Assembly (NCBI RefSeq): GCF_910592395.1
Contig: NC_088317.1
Span: 12,464,001 to 12,528,000 of the forward strand
Direction of reading: 5' to 3'
Origin: Lineus longissimus
Taxonomy: Eukaryota > Nemertea > Pilidiophora > Heteronemertea > Lineidae
Length of the DNA stretch: 64,000 nucleotides
Below are positions 46,652 to 54,988 of this stretch, in pieces. The notes under the pieces were generated by a model. It worked only from the letters and a program-made list of their open reading frames with translations. It was not told the origin of the DNA and made no database searches. Position 1 is the first letter of the stretch; every line of letters starts with the position of its first letter. A program made the translations under genes and the position numbers.

Positions 46652-46960
46652 TTAGAACAGTAGCTCTTCCTTCCGGGATGACCATTCCTTGGCTAATTCT
46701 TCTTCTATGGGGGCGTCCCAGTCCTCCTTCCTGATCCATGATCGTTGAAATAGGACCCAGGCTCGAATGCGGAAAGGATCCACCAGTCCTAGTGGATCAA
46801 AGACAGCAGCCAGGCATTTCAGCATACCCCTCCTCGTGGCCGGATAATCTTCTATCAATCGGGACTTCACGCTGAGCAAGAATATATGTATTGCGGTGGT
46901 AGGAACTAGGTTATGTTTTAGGCCCTTTTGACCAAAGACCTTACAGGTCTTTTGCCCCAA
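46652..46960 (-). pseudogene. BEL/Pao retrotransposon polymerase fragment
   Basis: The frame reads TRRGMLKCLAAVFDPLGLVD, then an FRIRAWVLFQ segment, then WDAPIEEELAKEW. This is the signature segment just after the reverse transcriptase of BEL/Pao polyproteins (TKR-x-hLs-x-lAsIfDPLGL). RT catalytic motifs, RNase H and integrase are absent, so this is a short relic. Confidence 0.75.
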
Positions 46961-47277
46961 ATTAGCCTACAACCCCAAAGAACCATCCACCGCAATACAT
47001 ATATTCTATCATTCATGAGATTCCCAGTGAAGCGTTGCAATGAAATGGTCAATGAAATGGTGAGGGAACTACTAGAGCTCAATGGGTTAATGTAATCATG
47101 ACTTACTGTATTCCAACAGAAAGTACACGTCAATAGCTTTCCAAGGATACCTCATTTGCAAATATCCGTTAAAAAATAGTAGAGAAATGAACCCTTGAAG
47201 TTCGCACATCTTGACAGTCCCAGCGTATTCCAATAAATGCTGTAGGCCTACAAGACAGCTGATACATTGATGAAGCA

Positions 47278-47520
47278 TTGATGCTTGAATCGAAAATTGT
47301 GGACAGAGTCATATGCTGCAATACATATGGTAACATATGCTGACCAAAACAATGGTCGTATCCCAAACCATTACATGTATTAAACAATACACAACAGTGA
47401 TTAATCATTGTTGCTTGAATCTATTGAAAATATTGTTGACAGAGTCTGCATGTACATGGTAACATATGCTGACCAAACAATACTCACGTCCCAAAGTATT
47501 ACAAAGGTCTATTGTTCGTT
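47278..47520. repeat. Tandem duplication, ~130 bp x 2
   Basis: TTGATGCTTGAATC...GACAGAGTC..GGTAACATATGCTGACC at 47278-47405 is repeated with changes at 47410-47515. It lies at the left edge of the Polinton, where subterminal repeats might be expected. Confidence 0.65.
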
Positions 47521-47628
47521 AATGCGTTTATCCGACAGAATTTCGAGAAATTATTTTAGCGTCGCAAAAATAATTTTCAGCGCTGAAAATATTTTCGAAA
47601 ATTCTGTCGGATAAACGCATTAAGACAC
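47520..47628. repeat. ~105-bp near-perfect palindrome
   Basis: AATGCGTTTATCCGACAGAA at the left is mirrored by TTCTGTCGGATAAACGCATT at the right, and the pairing continues through the middle (TTTTAGCG with CGCTGAAAA). It could be a tiny MITE or a structural element of the Polinton end. Confidence 0.75.
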
Positions 47629-47651
47629 AATAGGCCTTTTCATGTCTTTGA

Positions 47652-47750
47652 CAAGCAAAAATAATTAATGACTGCAACATCTGATATGGCCATTGTAATT
47701 TGCAAGCACAAATAATTAATGACTGCAACATCTGATATGGCCATTGTACA
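47652..47750. repeat. ~50-bp tandem duplication
   Basis: GCAAAAATAATTAATGACTG...GATATGGCCATTGTA occurs twice in a row, almost identical, between the palindrome and the capsid gene. Confidence 0.8.
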
Positions 47751-47880
47751 ACTGAATATCACTATGGTTTAAAGGCAAATGTTATTCTGATGAAATATTT
47801 ACTGTGGAACCAAGTGGTTTTTAGAGGTCTTAATTTTGCCTGGAAAATGTAACATAATTTTACTAGTAAATAAATAGAAA

Positions 47881-49137
47881 ATGGCAACAGGATATTTATT
47901 AAATACCGAAAGGGCACATAAGATTCCACTTGGTTTAAAAGCTGAGAGGCAGCATCATATCATCACTCATAACCCCTCATCTGCTAACCCCAAAGAAACT
48001 TTGTATGTTAGAATACCGGCATTGCGAGAGAATACATTCTTTGTACCTAAATCTCTTTATCTGTCTGCTGATGTAACCATTTCTGGTGATTCTAAAAATA
48101 GTGTTGTAAATAATCTTGGTAGAAACCTGATTTCAAAGATGGTGGTTAAGTGGGGAACAGAGCAGATATTTGACCTTGACGAATACAGTCATTATTCTAC
48201 ATTTAAAGATCTGTGGCTAACAGAAGAAGTAAGAAATGATAGAGTTTTTCAGGGTATTCAATCAGAAAATCTTAGAGAATTAAGATCAGGAGTCGCTGAA
48301 GCTGATGTCACTGAAGAAACAGTTAATGAAAAGACATTAAAGAAAGTGTTTGACAAGAAGTACAAAATACCATTAGATTTTGAACTATTCCAAAATCATG
48401 CTCCATTTTACAAGTTTCCAATTCAAGAAGATGTTATCATTGAAATCACATTAGCACCAAAGGAAGAGATCATAGTTACCGCAACCACAGCAAGTATGGG
48501 CTACAAACTAGAGAATATTTGTTTTGAATATGACACCGTAACCAACAAAATGATTGCTAGTCAATTGAGTAACAAGTACAATTCTGGATTCTCAATATTT
48601 TATGATTGGGTAGACCATTTTAAGACAGTCAATGTTACTGCTAATGAAACACCAATTAATGAGAACATCAACTTTCCAAGAATGTCTATTAAAGGATTAT
48701 TATTACTATTTGTGTCTGACTATGTAGATGGAGCTAGAGATTCAGAGAAGTTTGAAAACCCTAACATAAGTAAAGTGCAGATCACAATAGAGGGTGTTGC
48801 CAATCAGGTGTTCCCAGAAGGAATGAGAATGATGGATCAATGGGAGGAGATCAAGAAACATTTTATGTCTGAAGATTTGAAGAAAACACATGACTGTAAC
48901 ATGACCATGGAGAAATACTATGGTGATTCTAATCACTATGGTTTATGGTTGGACCTGAGAACTTCTGAAGACAATCGTCTACACGGATCAGGAAAGAAGC
49001 TCCAGAACACAAAAGATGGTATTCAATTATCTATTACGAAGAAATCTGGAAAGGGACCATACAAAATGCACATATTCGTGGTTTCTGACGCCCAGGTTAA
49101 CATTCAGAATTCTCAGATTGCTTCACTCCAGCACTGA
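47881..49137 (+). CDS. Major capsid protein (hexon-like, double jelly-roll)
   Basis: A 418-residue frame with no break. The N-terminal MATGYLLNTERAHKIPLG, the VRIPALRENTFFVPKSLYL segment and the C-terminal KMHIFVVSDAQVNI strand are typical of Polinton/adintovirus hexon proteins, which trimerise into the icosahedral shell. Length is at the short end of the family. The start ATG follows AAATAGAAA. The stop codon lies in the loop of a perfect hairpin (49129-49144), the first unit of the double-hairpin series. Identification rests on pattern and genome context; I cannot run a structure comparison. Confidence 0.8.
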   Translation: MATGYLLNTERAHKIPLGLKAERQHHIITHNPSSANPKETLYVRIPALRENTFFVPKSLYLSADVTISGDSKNSVVNNLGRNLISKMVVKWGTEQIFDLDEYSHYSTFKDLWLTEEVRNDRVFQGIQSENLRELRSGVAEADVTEETVNEKTLKKVFDKKYKIPLDFELFQNHAPFYKFPIQEDVIIEITLAPKEEIIVTATTASMGYKLENICFEYDTVTNKMIASQLSNKYNSGFSIFYDWVDHFKTVNVTANETPINENINFPRMSIKGLLLLFVSDYVDGARDSEKFENPNISKVQITIEGVANQVFPEGMRMMDQWEEIKKHFMSEDLKKTHDCNMTMEKYYGDSNHYGLWLDLRTSEDNRLHGSGKKLQNTKDGIQLSITKKSGKGPYKMHIFVVSDAQVNIQNSQIASLQH

Positions 49138-49207
49138 GGTGCTGCAAGAACAAAGTTCACTCCAACACTGAGGTGCTGCAAGAACAAAGTTCGCTCCAGC
49201 ACTGAAT
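49129..49207. repeat. 34-bp double-hairpin tandem after the capsid stop
   Basis: CAGCAC-TGAG-GTGCTG, a CAA spacer, then GAAC-AAA-GTTC; the unit repeats 34 bp on and starts a third time. The architecture (hairpin, 3-nt spacer, 4-bp/3-nt hairpin) is that of the 25-nt elements found through the rest of the Polinton, with a longer first stem. Confidence 0.8.
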
Positions 49208-49249
49208 ACTAGATAAATGAGTTTTACTAGTGATTTTCTAAGTAATTAA

Positions 49250-49456
49250 ATGGATACACCAGGAAAGAAAGATATCATAAATACACTGTATCAAAGTTTA
49301 CTGTTGGCATCAACAACAATTGGTTACTCTATGCTACTGAAAAGGTTCTTGAGAATCAATATTGGTCCCCCAAGTCAGGCCAACCTAGAGGAAATTCTTA
49401 AACTGGGCGGAACTGTAGCTATTAGTAATGGAACATTAGAGTACCTTTACGATTAA
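49250..49456 (+). CDS. Small membrane protein, 68 aa
   Basis: Start in the context TAATTAAATGG. Two hydrophobic stretches (LLLASTTIGYSMLL and GGTVAISNGTLEYL) flank a basic loop KRFLRINIG. It sits between the capsid and penton-like genes, where Polintons often carry short virion membrane or cement proteins. No family recognised. Confidence 0.55.
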   Translation: MDTPGKKDIINTLYQSLLLASTTIGYSMLLKRFLRINIGPPSQANLEEILKLGGTVAISNGTLEYLYD

Positions 49457-49543
49457 GGAATCCTACCCAGAAATATTATGAAGTAAGAATAATTTACTTA
49501 TTTGATAAAAGGTAAATTTGAAAACGAAAATTTGCTTAAGTAA

Positions 49544-50263
49544 ATGGTTACTGTAATGAACATAGATTCAAGTGACTATCCAGATCAGAGTTCAAGTGAT
49601 TTAACAGTCAATCTCAAGACTGAAATTCAGGATGCATGTAGCATCACTTTAACTTTTGCAGTAATACCTTGTACATTCTACAACATAAGTGCAGCCAGGG
49701 AGAATAACCGAATCAAAGTTAAGGGGTTTGATGTGGCAGAGATTACGCTACCAGATGGTCTCTATGACCTACAGAGCTTTTCAAAAGTATTTGCGGATAA
49801 GTTGAAAGAAAATAGTATGAGTAGATGTGCTGTCAGATTTGACCTTGAAGAACCAACAGGTAAGGCCATCTTACACTTCCTAAAGAGAAAAAATGAGGCG
49901 CATTATCAGATCTATTTTCTTGGTAAAAGTAATGAATTATTTGGCATGAAATCAGAATGGCCTTACCCTTTAGACAATAAAAGTAAGGATGATGTTGTAA
50001 GCGAGAAACCCATCAATTTTAGACCAATTAACCATTTTGTTTTTCACTGTGACATAATCGAATCTAATAGTGTATTAAGTAATGGTGAAGCATCTGATGT
50101 GCTAACCACAAGACCAATAAAGGAAGCTAATTTTGGAGATTTAATAGCATACACATTTGAGAAACCAATAGCAATTCCCTGTAAACCAAGATTCAATAAG
50201 CTGAATATTCGCTTAACTGATGAAAAAGGTGACATCATCGATCTTAATGGTTATAATGTATAG
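49544..50263 (+). CDS. Penton-like minor capsid protein (single jelly-roll)
   Basis: 239 residues, start in TAAATGG. The C-terminal strand KLNIRLTDEKGDIIDLNGY matches the common end of Polinton and adintovirus penton proteins (rhxhTDE-x-G-x-hhDhNG). The middle has the HFVFHCDIIES strand. It would form the pentameric vertices of the capsid. Gene order after the hexon supports this. Confidence 0.75.
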   Translation: MVTVMNIDSSDYPDQSSSDLTVNLKTEIQDACSITLTFAVIPCTFYNISAARENNRIKVKGFDVAEITLPDGLYDLQSFSKVFADKLKENSMSRCAVRFDLEEPTGKAILHFLKRKNEAHYQIYFLGKSNELFGMKSEWPYPLDNKSKDDVVSEKPINFRPINHFVFHCDIIESNSVLSNGEASDVLTTRPIKEANFGDLIAYTFEKPIAIPCKPRFNKLNIRLTDEKGDIIDLNGYNV

Positions 50264-50344
50264 TACCAATTGGTATTAACTCGAGCTATGCTCTCAGCGA
50301 CACATCATTAAATTCACTGGAATTAACATTTTCACTGGAATTAA

Positions 50345-50803
50345 ATGGCTGGCATTGGTATGTTATTTGGATCTGCAATAATCAATGGATTAGCATTCAC
50401 TGGATCCGGTTACCTTTTCAAGTCACTAGACAAAAACGGTTATGAAGATGAAGTGAAAAGACATGATTTGGCTCAGGAGCAATTACAGAAGGCCTCCACA
50501 GAATGGGAGGAGCATAGAAAGAGTACTATTGACTTTGTTAATCTTGAATTAAAGAGAGAAAGAGACGCTTCTATTGATTTTAACAATACTGATATAGCAC
50601 TTACTGTTTACAATCATTTACATCCAGAAAGAACTATTGTACTACCTCAGCGACCACAATTAAGTGATTACTACCAACCTAGTGATGAAATGAAGAAATA
50701 CGAGTACCTATGGATTATCCTAGGACTTAGTGGTTTAGGGTTAATAATTTATTATTTTACTAGGGTTAGAAAGACTAAGACCACTGATCGGACACAGTCC
50801 TGA
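50345..50803 (+). CDS. Membrane-anchored virion-type protein, 152 aa
   Basis: Start in TTAAATGG. An N-terminal Gly-rich hydrophobic stretch (MAGIGMLFGSAIINGLAFTG), a charged helical middle (about residues 35-85) and a C-terminal transmembrane segment (LWIILGLSGLGLIIYYF) followed by basic residues. It could be a membrane-active virion protein; that role is inferred only from layout. The last codons run into two GGACACAGTCC hairpins (50790-50800 and 50809-50819). Confidence 0.6.
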   Translation: MAGIGMLFGSAIINGLAFTGSGYLFKSLDKNGYEDEVKRHDLAQEQLQKASTEWEEHRKSTIDFVNLELKRERDASIDFNNTDIALTVYNHLHPERTIVLPQRPQLSDYYQPSDEMKKYEYLWIILGLSGLGLIIYYFTRVRKTKTTDRTQS

Positions 50804-50837
50804 TGATCGGACACAGTCCTGATGATCAGAAGCGGGA

Positions 50838-51458
50838 CTAAGATTTTTGATGGGAAAGAGTAAATCCAAATGGATGTTGTAGTCTAATGATCAGTTTTGA
50901 TCCTTTTTTCATCTTAAGTTCTTCTATGTAGTACTGTCTTTTCTCCTTAGGAATAACACTGTTTTCTTCTAAGGCATCTTTCATGGCTGATTCATCCTTG
51001 TTAAAAAATAATACTAAAATTCTTATGTTCTCTCTGTAGTCCTTGACAACTGAATTGTACTTCTGAACTAGTAACCAAACAGTGAGATTGTAGTGCCTGC
51101 CGGAAAAGGCAAGATTACATAACTCGGACACCTTCTTTTTTGTGTCTCTCAAATTAGCACAGTCATCAATGAGGAATAATGTGTTAGAACCAGCAAAGGT
51201 CAGAGTAGCAAACTGAAGCACAAGGTCCAAATTACTGGCCACAGCTTCGGGATTAACTATGTAGACGTTCTTGTCTTGGTAAATCCATTTCCTTTCATAT
51301 GTCTTATTGTTGAAATATGTTGGACAGAAAATGACTATGTTCTGGAACTTGTGCCAATACTCCTTTTCTAAGAGGTCAAGGGCAAAATATGTCTTACCAC
51401 AATTGGTAACACCAGAAATTAACATATTGTGTGGCTCGTAAATAAATACTTCACTCAT
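50838..51458 (-). CDS. DNA-packaging ATPase (A32/FtsK-HerA type)
   Basis: 206 residues. Walker A GVTNCGKTYFALDLL (residues ~16-30) and Walker B NTLFLIDDCANL (~95-106), followed by a conserved SGRHYNLTVWLLVQKY segment with a sensor-like Gln. The length is normal for Polinton ATPases, which drive genome packaging into capsids. The start codon is only 4 nt from that of the divergent integrase gene; both share the palindrome CATTTAAATG. Confidence 0.88.
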   Translation of the reverse strand: MSEVFIYEPHNMLISGVTNCGKTYFALDLLEKEYWHKFQNIVIFCPTYFNNKTYERKWIYQDKNVYIVNPEAVASNLDLVLQFATLTFAGSNTLFLIDDCANLRDTKKKVSELCNLAFSGRHYNLTVWLLVQKYNSVVKDYRENIRILVLFFNKDESAMKDALEENSVIPKEKRQYYIEELKMKKGSKLIIRLQHPFGFTLSHQKS

Positions 51459-51462
51459 TTAA

Positions 51463-52512
51463 ATGGATGTAAAGGATGACACACAGCAGTATCTAAGGGA
51501 TTTGTACTACAACCCCGAGAGTCCCGTGGCTTACAGTTCTTTGAGTAAAATCTGGAAACAGGTCAAGGAAGATATGACTTCGTCACGAGAGCAGAGCTCA
51601 GGAAAACTTATTAAACAAAAAGAAGTGAAAGAATTTCTAGAAACACTACCAACTCACCAACTACACAAACCGGCCATTAAGAAATTCACCTTCAGGAAGA
51701 CAATGGTATCGTACATCGATCAACAGTGGCAAGCTGATCTGGTTGACATGCAGAAATTCGAGAGTAAGAATAAGGGTTTCAGATTCATTTTAACAGTCAT
51801 AGATCTATTTAGTCGTTTTTCTTGGGCTCTAGCAGTTAAGAGTAAGAGGGGAGAAGAAATCAGAGATGCATTTAAAGTGATATTTGAGGAAGCAAAATCA
51901 ACGAAAATCCAGTTTGATGACGGTAAAGAATTTTACAACAAACACTTCAAGGAACTCTTAACAGAAAATGACATAGAATGGTTCTCCACAAAATCTGATA
52001 AGAAGGCAGCAGTAGTAGAGAGATTCAATAGAACCCTTAAAGAAAAAATGTGGCGTTATTTCACCGCTAAGGAGACTGACAAGTGGATTGACGTTCTGGA
52101 TGACCTGGTCAGCGGCTACAACAACACATTTCACTCATCAATAGGTATGAAACCTGTAGACGCCAGAAAGATGGAAAACGAAGGAACAGTGTGGTACAAT
52201 CTTTACGGTCTTCACCTCAAAGAGACATTTGGTAATCCAAAGTACAAAGTAGGTGACAGTGTAAGAATTTCAAAGTACAAGTCCATTTTCGGTAAAGGTT
52301 ACATGCCCAACTACACTGAGGAGGTGTTCCAAATCAAACAGATCATCTTTACTCACCCTATCGTCTACAAGCTTGAGGATTACCACAAAGAAGAAATTCA
52401 AGGATATTTCTATGAAGAGGAATTGAGCTATGTTCCTAATCCTGACCAGCTAGAGTACAAGATCGAGAAAATCCTCAGGTACAAGACCAGTAAAGGCAAG
52501 AAATACGGATAA
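51463..52512 (+). CDS. Retrovirus-like integrase (DDE), chromodomain truncated
   Basis: 349 residues in the open frame. Core motifs: QWQADLVDM (first Asp), TKIQFDDGKEFYNKHF (second Asp) and AAVVERFNRTLKEKMWRYF (Glu). An SH3-like region YKVGDSVRISKYKS follows, then the beginning of a chromodomain (EYKIEKILRYKTSKGKKY). The TAA at 52510-52512 and a TAG about 27 nt further on interrupt that chromodomain; VKWKGYSD lies between them and the rest continues to a TGA near 52583. The catalytic part is intact, the chromatin-reading tail is not. A double hairpin at 51575-51599 encodes SSREQSS near the N terminus. Confidence 0.9.
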   Translation: MDVKDDTQQYLRDLYYNPESPVAYSSLSKIWKQVKEDMTSSREQSSGKLIKQKEVKEFLETLPTHQLHKPAIKKFTFRKTMVSYIDQQWQADLVDMQKFESKNKGFRFILTVIDLFSRFSWALAVKSKRGEEIRDAFKVIFEEAKSTKIQFDDGKEFYNKHFKELLTENDIEWFSTKSDKKAAVVERFNRTLKEKMWRYFTAKETDKWIDVLDDLVSGYNNTFHSSIGMKPVDARKMENEGTVWYNLYGLHLKETFGNPKYKVGDSVRISKYKSIFGKGYMPNYTEEVFQIKQIIFTHPIVYKLEDYHKEEIQGYFYEEELSYVPNPDQLEYKIEKILRYKTSKGKKYG

Positions 52513-52672
52513 GTGAAGTGGAAGGGTTACAGTGATTAGTTCAATGAATGGTTACCAGTTTCTGATATCAAATCATTGAAATGAAATAAAGTCTCTAAAG
52601 TGACTTAAGTCACAAGAACAAGTTCGAAAAACGTAATTTAAAAAAAAAATGTCCTACTAAATAAAGAAAGAA

Positions 52673-53782
52673 ATGGAGGGAGCAATATTTGATAATCAAA
52701 ATGGTATGATGAATCAAAATGGTATGATGAATCAGAATAATATGATGAATCAAAATATTCAGAAGTTTTTGTATTATTTGCAACAAAATAATATGTTAAA
52801 TCAAAATATGATAAATCAGATTATGTTAAATCAAAATATGATAAATCAGTTTATCTTAAATCAGATTATGTTAAATCAAAACATGGAAAATCAAAACATG
52901 GAAAATTAGAATAATATGATGAATCAAAACATGGAAAATCAACCTACAATTTATTGTGTTAAGTGCTGTGAAAAGAAACCTGAAATTAATTTTGAAAAGA
53001 ACAGGCGTAATAAACTACTTGATTACTGTAAAGAATGTGGTTCAAGTAAAATCAAGGGATGTAATAAATGTTATGAAATTAAATTACTAAGTGATGGTGA
53101 ATTTGGTAAAAACGGAAATAGAGGTAACTGCAGATCATGTTTTAATTCATATTACAAAAAGGATTACCTTGACCAAAATGGTAATAGAGACAGACACAAA
53201 ATTAGAGTTGGTCTAAACCGCATTTCTAAGGGAGAGTGTACCGGTAATTCCTCATTTAATCTAGGATGTACAGACAGTTTCTTCCATCAGTGGTTAGAGT
53301 ACCAGAGGAGTCTATCTCCAATAGGACAAAGTCCCGAGAACAGAGTTCGAATAGAAGAAGAAGAGTTGGATCATGTCTTACCAATCAAGGAATTCAAAGA
53401 TAAACCTGAACTGTGCTTTGCTTGGTTTAACATGAGACCAATGGAAAAGACAGAAAACAGACAGAAGAGTGCTACAGTAGACTACACACTATTTAAGGAT
53501 CAATTGGATAGGTCAATGGATTTCATGGTAAAGATGAGAAGTGAAAACTGGTTTGTCTTTCGAGACCAGGATGTAATACCAGATTGGAAAATAGTGATAT
53601 CACAGCGTTTCGGGGATTATCTTCGTGATGAAAATATGATTCTGCTTGATAGATTATCGAATTTAAATAATAACATGAGAATGAACCAGATTATTAACAT
53701 ATGTAGTCAGACAGAAATCATAAACGAGATGATTAAGTTGAATAATAGACTTGAAAGAAATTTACTCTTTGCAGTGAATTGA
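52673..53782 (+). pseudogene. Zinc-finger/HNH-like nuclease gene with Asn/Gln/Met-rich N terminus, one stop
   Basis: Two open frames in the same phase (52673-52909 and 52916-53782) are separated by one TAG at 52907-52909. The first ~85 residues are an N-Q-M repeat (NQNMMNQN type), prion-like in composition. Then come CxxC pairs (YCVKCCEKK, YCKECGSS, KGCNKC, NCRSCF) and an HNH-like core: EEELDHVLPIKEF, CFAWFNMRPM and EKTENRQKS. Similar zinc/HNH proteins occur in large DNA viruses and Polinton-like viruses. A double hairpin (53324-53348) is read as IGQSPENRV. The second part has its own Met and may still be translated. Stop at 53780-53782. Confidence 0.65.
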
Positions 53783-53801
53783 TTTTATTCTACTTAATTA
53801 A

Positions 53802-54062
53802 ATGAATAGAACCTGGGGTTACACAAAACGACCACGTAATTGGAAAGAAAGATTAGAACGATTTCATAGAGAATTAGAGGCAGAAGTAGAGTCAAAGTTG
53901 GAGCCTGGTCCCGAAAAACCTTTAAAACCTGCTGGGTTAGAAAAACCTGTTTGGTCAGAAAAACCTTTAAAATTTAATGTACTTCAAAAACCTGTAGTGT
54001 CTGCAAGATCAACACTAAACACTAGAAATGACAGAACAACTGATTCTAGTTATTCCCACTAA
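53802..54062 (+). CDS. Basic Lys/Pro-rich protein, 86 aa, unknown
   Basis: Start in TTAATTAAATG. The N terminus is basic and aromatic (WGYTKRPRNWKERL), followed by an internal imperfect repeat of EKPLKPAGLEKPVWSEKPL. It might bind DNA or be a capsid core peptide, but no family is recognised. It ends 4 nt before the next gene's start. Confidence 0.5.
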   Translation: MNRTWGYTKRPRNWKERLERFHRELEAEVESKLEPGPEKPLKPAGLEKPVWSEKPLKFNVLQKPVVSARSTLNTRNDRTTDSSYSH

Positions 54063-54066
54063 TTAA

Positions 54067-54726
54067 ATGAATGGAGACAACAAGGTTTATCCAGATTTAA
54101 GTAATTTAAACTCTGAAAGTCAATTAAACTATGAAAGGTCTGAAAAGCATACAGAAAGTAACCCTCAGGCTTTCAGACTACAACAAATATGTGATGTTAA
54201 GAGTTTCTTAGAAAGCGAGATTGAATTTAGAAGAAAGATATTTTCAAAGTACAAAAAAGCATTTAGCGTAATTACTGGCATTAGTCATAGTCTTAATTTT
54301 GTAAGCGTTGCGGCTGGCTCAGTTGGTGTGTCTGCACTGGCTGGTGTCATCACTGCACCAATAGGTTTTGCACTTGGTGGAGTGACCATTGGTAGCGCCC
54401 TTTTTTCCTCATTTCTAAGTTGGCAGAAGAAAAGCATACTTAAGAAAATTGAAAAACATGAGAATATCAGAATGTTGGCAATTTCAAAACTGAACACAAT
54501 CAATGATTTGGTTAGTAAAGCCTTAACCGATTCTCACATATCTACAGATGAGTTTACTTTGATTCTCAAGGAGAAGGAGAAATACATTTCGATGAAAAAT
54601 GCCATTAGGAAAAAACAAAGGGAGGCAAGTTCAGCTGTTGATGTAGAGTCTTTAAAGAAGACTTTTTTAGAAGAAGGAAAAAAACTAGCACAGACAGAGA
54701 TGCTAGAAAAACTAAAAGTTCAGTAA
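54067..54726 (+). CDS. Conserved Polinton accessory protein with Gly/Ala hydrophobic core, 219 aa
   Basis: Start in TAATTAAATG. Layout: polar N terminus, helix SFLESEIEFRRKIFSKYKKA, a hydrophobic Gly/Ala segment (SVAAGSVGVSALAGVITAPI), then KKIEKHENIRMLAISKLNTI and LVSKALTDSHISTDEFTLIL helices. Proteins with this order are common in animal Mavericks/Polintons. Their function is unknown, probably membrane-associated. No break. Confidence 0.7.
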   Translation: MNGDNKVYPDLSNLNSESQLNYERSEKHTESNPQAFRLQQICDVKSFLESEIEFRRKIFSKYKKAFSVITGISHSLNFVSVAAGSVGVSALAGVITAPIGFALGGVTIGSALFSSFLSWQKKSILKKIEKHENIRMLAISKLNTINDLVSKALTDSHISTDEFTLILKEKEKYISMKNAIRKKQREASSAVDVESLKKTFLEEGKKLAQTEMLEKLKVQ

Positions 54727-54740
54727 ATCAAACAGGACTC

Positions 54741-54985
54741 GAGCTATGCTCTCAGGACAAAGTTCGACTAAATAGTCCTAATCCTAATGTGGTGTATCAC
54801 TATCACTATCACCATGACTTCGGTGTTAGGGGTGAATTTCACCAAGTAACACTACCATCAGCACCACCCTATTCATTAGTTTAATCGAGCTATGCTCTCA
54901 GGACAAAGTCCGAATAAAGATTTTGCACTCGAGCTATGCTCTCAGGACGAAGTCCGACTAGGACTACGTCCAGAGAACAAAGTTC
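54741..54985. repeat. Intergenic cluster of four double hairpins
   Basis: Units at 54741-54765, 54887-54911, 54931-54955 and 54961-54985 lie between the accessory gene and the PolB stop. The first three read GAGCTATGCTC, TCA, GGAC-NNN-GTCC (or GTTC). The fourth reads GGACTACGTCC, AGA, GAACAAAGTTC. Between the first two there is a TATCACTATCACTATCACCA tract. Confidence 0.9.
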
Positions 54986-54988
54986 GAC

